From a bacterium (GTDB taxonomy: Bacteria; Pseudomonadota; Alphaproteobacteria; Rs-D84; CACZYB01), in contig JAAVBN010000026.1 in assembly GCA_014803545.1 (NCBI GenBank), positions 1 through 36,212 on the forward strand: DNA of 36,212 nt, in the 5' to 3' direction. The position numbers and the translations under genes are program-made. The number at the start of each line of letters is the position of its first letter. Position 1 is the stretch's first letter. Below are positions 32,565 to 36,212 of this stretch, one piece after another. The notes under the pieces were generated by a model, which did not search any database, was not told the origin of the DNA, and was given only the letters and a program-made list of their open reading frames with translations.

Positions 32565-32606
32565 AAAAGCCAAATAGTTCCTCTTCCGATTAACTATTTG
32601 GCTTTT
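32565..32606 (-). terminator. Terminator of the 32609-34600 gene
   Basis: A perfect 15-bp stem, 32565-32579 with 32592-32606 (AAAAGCCAAATAGTT and its complement), starting 3 bp past the stop codon. Confidence 0.8.
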
Positions 32607-32608
32607 CT

Positions 32609-34600
32609 TTATAAATTCTTCCAGGTAAGCTTTTTCACTTCATTATCAGACATAAGGTAAACACCACCTTGCGCAGGGTCACCAATATAACAAGAACCTG
32701 TCATAGTACCAATATTATTATTGGCATTGACAATAGCCATAGTCATAGTGCTACCCGCCGTAGTAAGAGTTTGTGCACCCGAGCTAATCGCCTTTTGAAT
32801 ACCAGTATTCTTTTTTTCCTGCAAAGAAGTAATTTCCTGCTTTTTCTCATTAACCTTCTTTTGCATAGAGTTAAATGTTTCCGTCGCAGAACTTAAAGTC
32901 AACTTATCTTCATTCTTTCCTATCATAGCATAACTTAAATTATCTATTTTATTCTCTAATTTTTTTACTCCATCATCATAATCAAACTCTTGTTCTTTAT
33001 AATACCCATCTTTTTGTTTAACAGCATCTTTACACGCGTCGCCTTCATTTTTACAGAGACATTCGCCTTGATAATCAACACATTGTGAAGGATTTACTTT
33101 ATTATTAGGATTATCTTTATTATACTCAAGAGCCAACTGGGAACAAGCTTTATACTTTGAAGTTTTAGTGTTATCATCCCAATATTGTCTATATCCAACA
33201 GAAGTTGAACACTGTACATAAGTAGATTGACCAAACTGTGATGCTTCCTTTTGCAACCCTGCATAAATTGCACCTTGTTTCATAGTATCAAGCTTTTCTT
33301 GAAGTTGCAATTTCTTAAAATTAGTAAACTTTTTGTAAAGAGAAGCTTCCTGTTCTTGAACCGCAACCTCCGTCCACTCAGGAAGTTCAACATAACAAGA
33401 ACGTGCACTTTTAAAACTCGCTTCGTTCAAAGATTTACAATATTTTGAGGTAATGGTAATTCCTGATGAAGGCAAGTCTGCTCCATAAGATGGATTCATC
33501 AACAGTGAAACTGATATACCTTTATCTCCAATTGAAGGTTCTTCCCCCGACATAAGAGTACGCATATCTGTATTCATTGTAGTAGTTGTTGTTGCAGAAG
33601 GTTTCTCTTCATAAGTAGGTGTAACACAATAATAATTACCAGCAGAGTCAGTCTTTGTTGTTGTTGTCCCATCCTCACAAGTACATCCTTTCTTTTTACC
33701 ATCTTTACATTTCTTCCACTCTTCTTTACAGTGAATATCTGTAATAGATTCACTTCCATAAGTATAGACGCCCCAACAATCCTTACCTTTAACATCGCTA
33801 CCACTCTTTAATTTCTTACTTGCTTGCACTGCATCAACAACAGCAACACCTGTTTCCAATAAACCAGACAAAGTTTGCATACCTGCTTGAACAATCGTGC
33901 CAAGTTGTTCGGAGGTCATATCCTCCTTATACTCTAAATCTTGTTGACTAAGTCCAAATGCAGTTGCGGAACACGTAACCTGCTTTCCTACATTATATTC
34001 CATACATTTTGTTGGACTGTGATGACTTCCACCCTTTGCTTGATAACAAACCTTTATTTTACATGTATTTCCACTTATTCTTCCACCTGCGGATGAACAA
34101 GAATCAGCAAAATACGACTTAATCTTTGTATTAACTTGATTCATAGCCTTTACTTTTACAACATCATTTGCTGCACCGTTATACATTCCTAAACAAGTAG
34201 TATTCGCCCTTGTATAAGATTCCGCTGCACCATTTGAAAAACATTTTTCATAAGGGACATCTCCATAACAAGGCGATTGCAAACACGCAAGCAAATTACT
34301 TGCCAATAATTCCGCCGCTGTATCATCATCAACCGCCGAAGATGATGTCGCAGATACGGTATTCGTTCTTCCAGGACGAGCCGTCACAGTCCCACTTGCC
34401 GACCTATCTTCTGAACTTTCAATAATAGTAGTAGTTTCTGAGGAGGAAGACAAAGAGGTTTTCTTTTTTGTTGGTGTAGATGATTTTGACCTTGATGCAC
34501 GCTTTGCATTTGGTCTTGCTGCATAAATATCAGCCGCAGTAAACACACCCATCAAAAATAAAATATTTAAAAAAATACGTTTATTAAGACTATTTTTCAT
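32609..34600 (-). CDS. Large secreted Cys-rich protein
   Basis: 663 residues with a signal peptide (IFLNILFLMGVFTAADIYA, cleavage before ARPN), AGGAG before the ATG. A basic Ser/Thr/Lys linker follows (NAKRASRSKSSTPTKKK), the same idea as the KRAATSS linkers at 7.6-15.4 kb, but the remaining domains differ. About residues 85-215 and 270-330 hold several Cys pairs (SPCYGDVPYEKC, KCKDGKKKGCTC), a hydrophobic helix at about 235-260 may cross or touch a membrane, a coiled coil covers roughly 425-450 and 550-600, and a hydrophobic SAGQ-like Ala/Thr/Met-rich stretch lies near the end. Probably exported; function unknown. It adjoins the second leader region just as the 7640 gene adjoins the first. 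Confidence 0.7.
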   Translation of the reverse strand: MKNSLNKRIFLNILFLMGVFTAADIYAARPNAKRASRSKSSTPTKKKTSLSSSSETTTIIESSEDRSASGTVTARPGRTNTVSATSSSAVDDDTAAELLASNLLACLQSPCYGDVPYEKCFSNGAAESYTRANTTCLGMYNGAANDVVKVKAMNQVNTKIKSYFADSCSSAGGRISGNTCKIKVCYQAKGGSHHSPTKCMEYNVGKQVTCSATAFGLSQQDLEYKEDMTSEQLGTIVQAGMQTLSGLLETGVAVVDAVQASKKLKSGSDVKGKDCWGVYTYGSESITDIHCKEEWKKCKDGKKKGCTCEDGTTTTKTDSAGNYYCVTPTYEEKPSATTTTTMNTDMRTLMSGEEPSIGDKGISVSLLMNPSYGADLPSSGITITSKYCKSLNEASFKSARSCYVELPEWTEVAVQEQEASLYKKFTNFKKLQLQEKLDTMKQGAIYAGLQKEASQFGQSTYVQCSTSVGYRQYWDDNTKTSKYKACSQLALEYNKDNPNNKVNPSQCVDYQGECLCKNEGDACKDAVKQKDGYYKEQEFDYDDGVKKLENKIDNLSYAMIGKNEDKLTLSSATETFNSMQKKVNEKKQEITSLQEKKNTGIQKAISSGAQTLTTAGSTMTMAIVNANNNIGTMTGSCYIGDPAQGGVYLMSDNEVKKLTWKNL

Positions 34601-34761
34601 AATACTCTCCTCAATTTAAAGGTATTATAGCATTTTTTTTAGTCAATGTAAAGCACTTTAAGATATTATTTTATATGAAAAAAAATTAAAAAACTAAATA
34701 TACCCCCTTTACACATATAAAAAAATGTGATATTATATAAAAGTCGAAATGAGGGAGAAAA

Positions 34762-35895
34762 ATGTCAGGAAGTAGTCTAAATCTTTTAAAAACCATATCT
34801 ATTATATGTATAGGACTTACCTCCTGCCGTTCATCAAGATTGGATCAACGCATTCCTTTCAAAAAATCTGAAAAGAAGATGATTTTGCAAAAAAGCGATT
34901 TCGCTTCTCTTCCAAATTGGAATAATGATAATAAGGTGGAGGCGTTGGAGGCTTTCAAAAAATCTTGTATAAAAATTATGTCTGAAAACGATTTCGTGGC
35001 AAGCTCGCAAATCGTAATTTCTGCCGATTTTATGAAATCCGCATGTGAGGCAATACCAGAGGGAAATATTACCCCAGATGTCGCAACAACATATTTTGAA
35101 TACTGGTTTGAACCTTACATAATAAAAAATATGGACGGCAATCCAAACGGCACATTTACAAGCTATTACGAGGCGGAATTGGAAGGAAGCCTTAACGCAA
35201 CTTGCGAATACTTAAATCCTATATACGGAAAACCTTCTGATTTACCAGCAAACAACGGCAAATACCTTTCCCGTGAACAAATTCAAAAAGGTAGCCTACG
35301 TGGCAAAGCCCCTGTCCTATTTTGGGCAAAGGATGCATCCGACGTATTCATTCTTCATATCCAAGGTTCTGGTATAGTCAGAACAGCAGACGGCAAAAAA
35401 TACCGTGTTGGATATGCTGGAAACAACGGACACCAATTTGTCGGTATCGGCTCTATCCTTCAAAAAAATGGGATAAGACCAGAAGGCGGGCTTTCAATGG
35501 GCTCAATCAAAAAATGGCTTGATGCAAATCCTGTTCAGGCAAAAAAACTTATGAACCAAAATCCAAGATACATTTTCTTCCGTGATGTAGTTGGCGAAGG
35601 TCCTGTTGGTGCAATGGGCGTTCCCCTTACCGCAGGAAGAAGTATCGCAGTGGATAATGAATATATTCCTCTTGGACTTCCTTTATTCTTACAAACAAAC
35701 GACCCAGACGGAGTTCCTCTTCAAAAATTGGTTGTGGCACAGGACACTGGCGCTGCAATCAAAGGAGCAATCCGTGCCGATTATTTCTGGGGCAGTGGTA
35801 AAGAGGCACTACAAAAGGCTGGTCGTATGAAATCAAACGGCTCTTACTACATCCTTCTTCCAAGGGACGGCAAAAACTTCGCTGTTAAAAAATAA
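34762..35895 (+). CDS. mltA: Membrane-bound lytic murein transglycosylase A
   Basis: A 377-residue lipoprotein (lipobox GLTSC, C22). MltA cleaves the glycan strands of peptidoglycan, leaving 1,6-anhydromuramic ends, for wall growth and recycling. The family order is visible: FTSYYEAELEGS, PVLFWAKDASDVFILHIQGSG, the 3D domain from VGYAGNNGH through NPRYIFF to GPVGAMGVPLTAGRSIAVD, and VAQDTGAAIKGAIRADYFWG with the catalytic Asp and the D-x-Y-x-G signature. GAGGGAG precedes the ATG. It is transcribed divergently from the secreted gene at 32609-34600 and has its own terminator. Confidence 0.94.
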   Translation: MSGSSLNLLKTISIICIGLTSCRSSRLDQRIPFKKSEKKMILQKSDFASLPNWNNDNKVEALEAFKKSCIKIMSENDFVASSQIVISADFMKSACEAIPEGNITPDVATTYFEYWFEPYIIKNMDGNPNGTFTSYYEAELEGSLNATCEYLNPIYGKPSDLPANNGKYLSREQIQKGSLRGKAPVLFWAKDASDVFILHIQGSGIVRTADGKKYRVGYAGNNGHQFVGIGSILQKNGIRPEGGLSMGSIKKWLDANPVQAKKLMNQNPRYIFFRDVVGEGPVGAMGVPLTAGRSIAVDNEYIPLGLPLFLQTNDPDGVPLQKLVVAQDTGAAIKGAIRADYFWGSGKEALQKAGRMKSNGSYYILLPRDGKNFAVKK

Positions 35896-35907
35896 AATAT
35901 TAATAAA

Positions 35908-35938
35908 AAAATACCCCCTCAAACGAGGGGATTTTTTT
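35908..35938 (+). terminator. mltA terminator
   Basis: CCCCTC at 35915-35920 pairs with GAGGGG at 35925-35930, followed by a T7 run. Confidence 0.8.
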
Positions 35939-36000
35939 ACAATTTTAGAAATCTTAGAAAACCAAAAACACAACAATTAAACTAAACAATTACAAAAAGA

Positions 36001-36106
36001 GCACACCCCGCAAGGGGGATGGACCAAAGACTAACGTCTTTGAAAAATTGGGGAAGATATGAAAACTCAAAATACTCATTGACATTCATTTTTTTTGTTT
36101 AAACTA
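36001..36106 (+). repeat. Repeated promoter/hairpin leader, copy 3 (inverted)
   Basis: The third copy faces the right edge. It holds CCCC/GGGG mini-stem (36006-36017), GGATGGAC, the hairpin CAAAGAC/GTCTTTG (36025-36031 with 36036-36042, loop TAAC), GAAGATAT, TTGACATTCA (TTGACA 36079-36084) and GTTTAAAC (36097-36104). Unlike the other copies it lacks TATAAT right after the palindrome. No family A gene begins in the remaining 106 bp; a TGATATAAT extended -10 at 36197-36204 may belong to the next gene outside the window. Confidence 0.7.
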
Positions 36107-36212
36107 AAAAAGTGTTAATAATAGATAGAAGAATATAAGAATGAAAATTTTTGATAATATGGTAAAAAGGGTAAAAAACTTGATAAAAATTTGTATGATA
36201 TAATTGAAACAA

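Noticed and set aside
36141..36203. Short open frame of 20 codons at the right edge
   Set aside because: No convincing ribosome site, and a likely promoter overlaps it; too short to support.

Overview
The window looks like a chromosomal segment of a low-GC, Gram-negative, probably host-associated alphaproteobacterium. The Gram-negative call rests on BamE and MltA lipoproteins, three outer-membrane beta-barrel proteins and many Sec signal peptides. Placing it among the AT-rich uncultured gut Alphaproteobacteria is an inference from overall composition and gene set and has not been tested. Housekeeping genes (fba, gltX, pth, rlmE, xerC/D, dCMP deaminase, rnpB, tRNA-Glu, tRNA-Gly) are interleaved with large secreted proteins of unknown function and with small paralogues preceded by a repeated, hairpin-rich leader. 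Where promoters can be read they are mostly TTGAxx, about 17 bp, TATAAT-like.

Layout. 1-1.34 kb: 3' part of a type I ABC exporter broken by a -1 frameshift at an A7 tract. 1.4-5.3 kb: a two-TM coiled-coil protein, a YjbR-like protein, a small hypothetical, tRNA-Glu with a duplicated 3' end, an RNase H-like protein and an HExxH protein. 5.4-6.45 kb: class II fructose-bisphosphate aldolase. 6.48-7.6 kb: a small unknown gene (family A) with a hairpin-rich leader. 7.6-15.4 kb: three tandem secreted paralogues with Lys/Ser/Thr/Ala-rich linkers (KRAATSS motif) and conserved Cys domains, two of them ending in a glycine-rich domain. 15.6-20.1 kb: a 36-cysteine membrane-anchored protein, BamE, and another Cys-rich secreted protein. 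20.1-23.9 kb: tyrosine recombinase, dCMP deaminase, a small acidic secreted protein, RNase P RNA, an EamA transporter and RlmE. 24-30.6 kb: outer-membrane protein, GltX, a secreted HExxH protein, Pth and two tandem outer-membrane proteins. 30.6-34.6 kb: tRNA-Gly, two more family A genes, a second copy of the hairpin-rich leader and another large secreted protein. 34.8-36.2 kb: MltA, then a third leader copy facing the right edge.

The most unusual content is (i) the recurring module of terminator, family A gene(s), and promoter/hairpin leader, next to a large secreted protein in two places, with a hairpin whose arms co-vary between copies; and (ii) the block of secreted Cys-rich proteins that share small disulfide-type modules, which may build a cell-surface structure. 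Both are described from sequence only; their functions are unknown.
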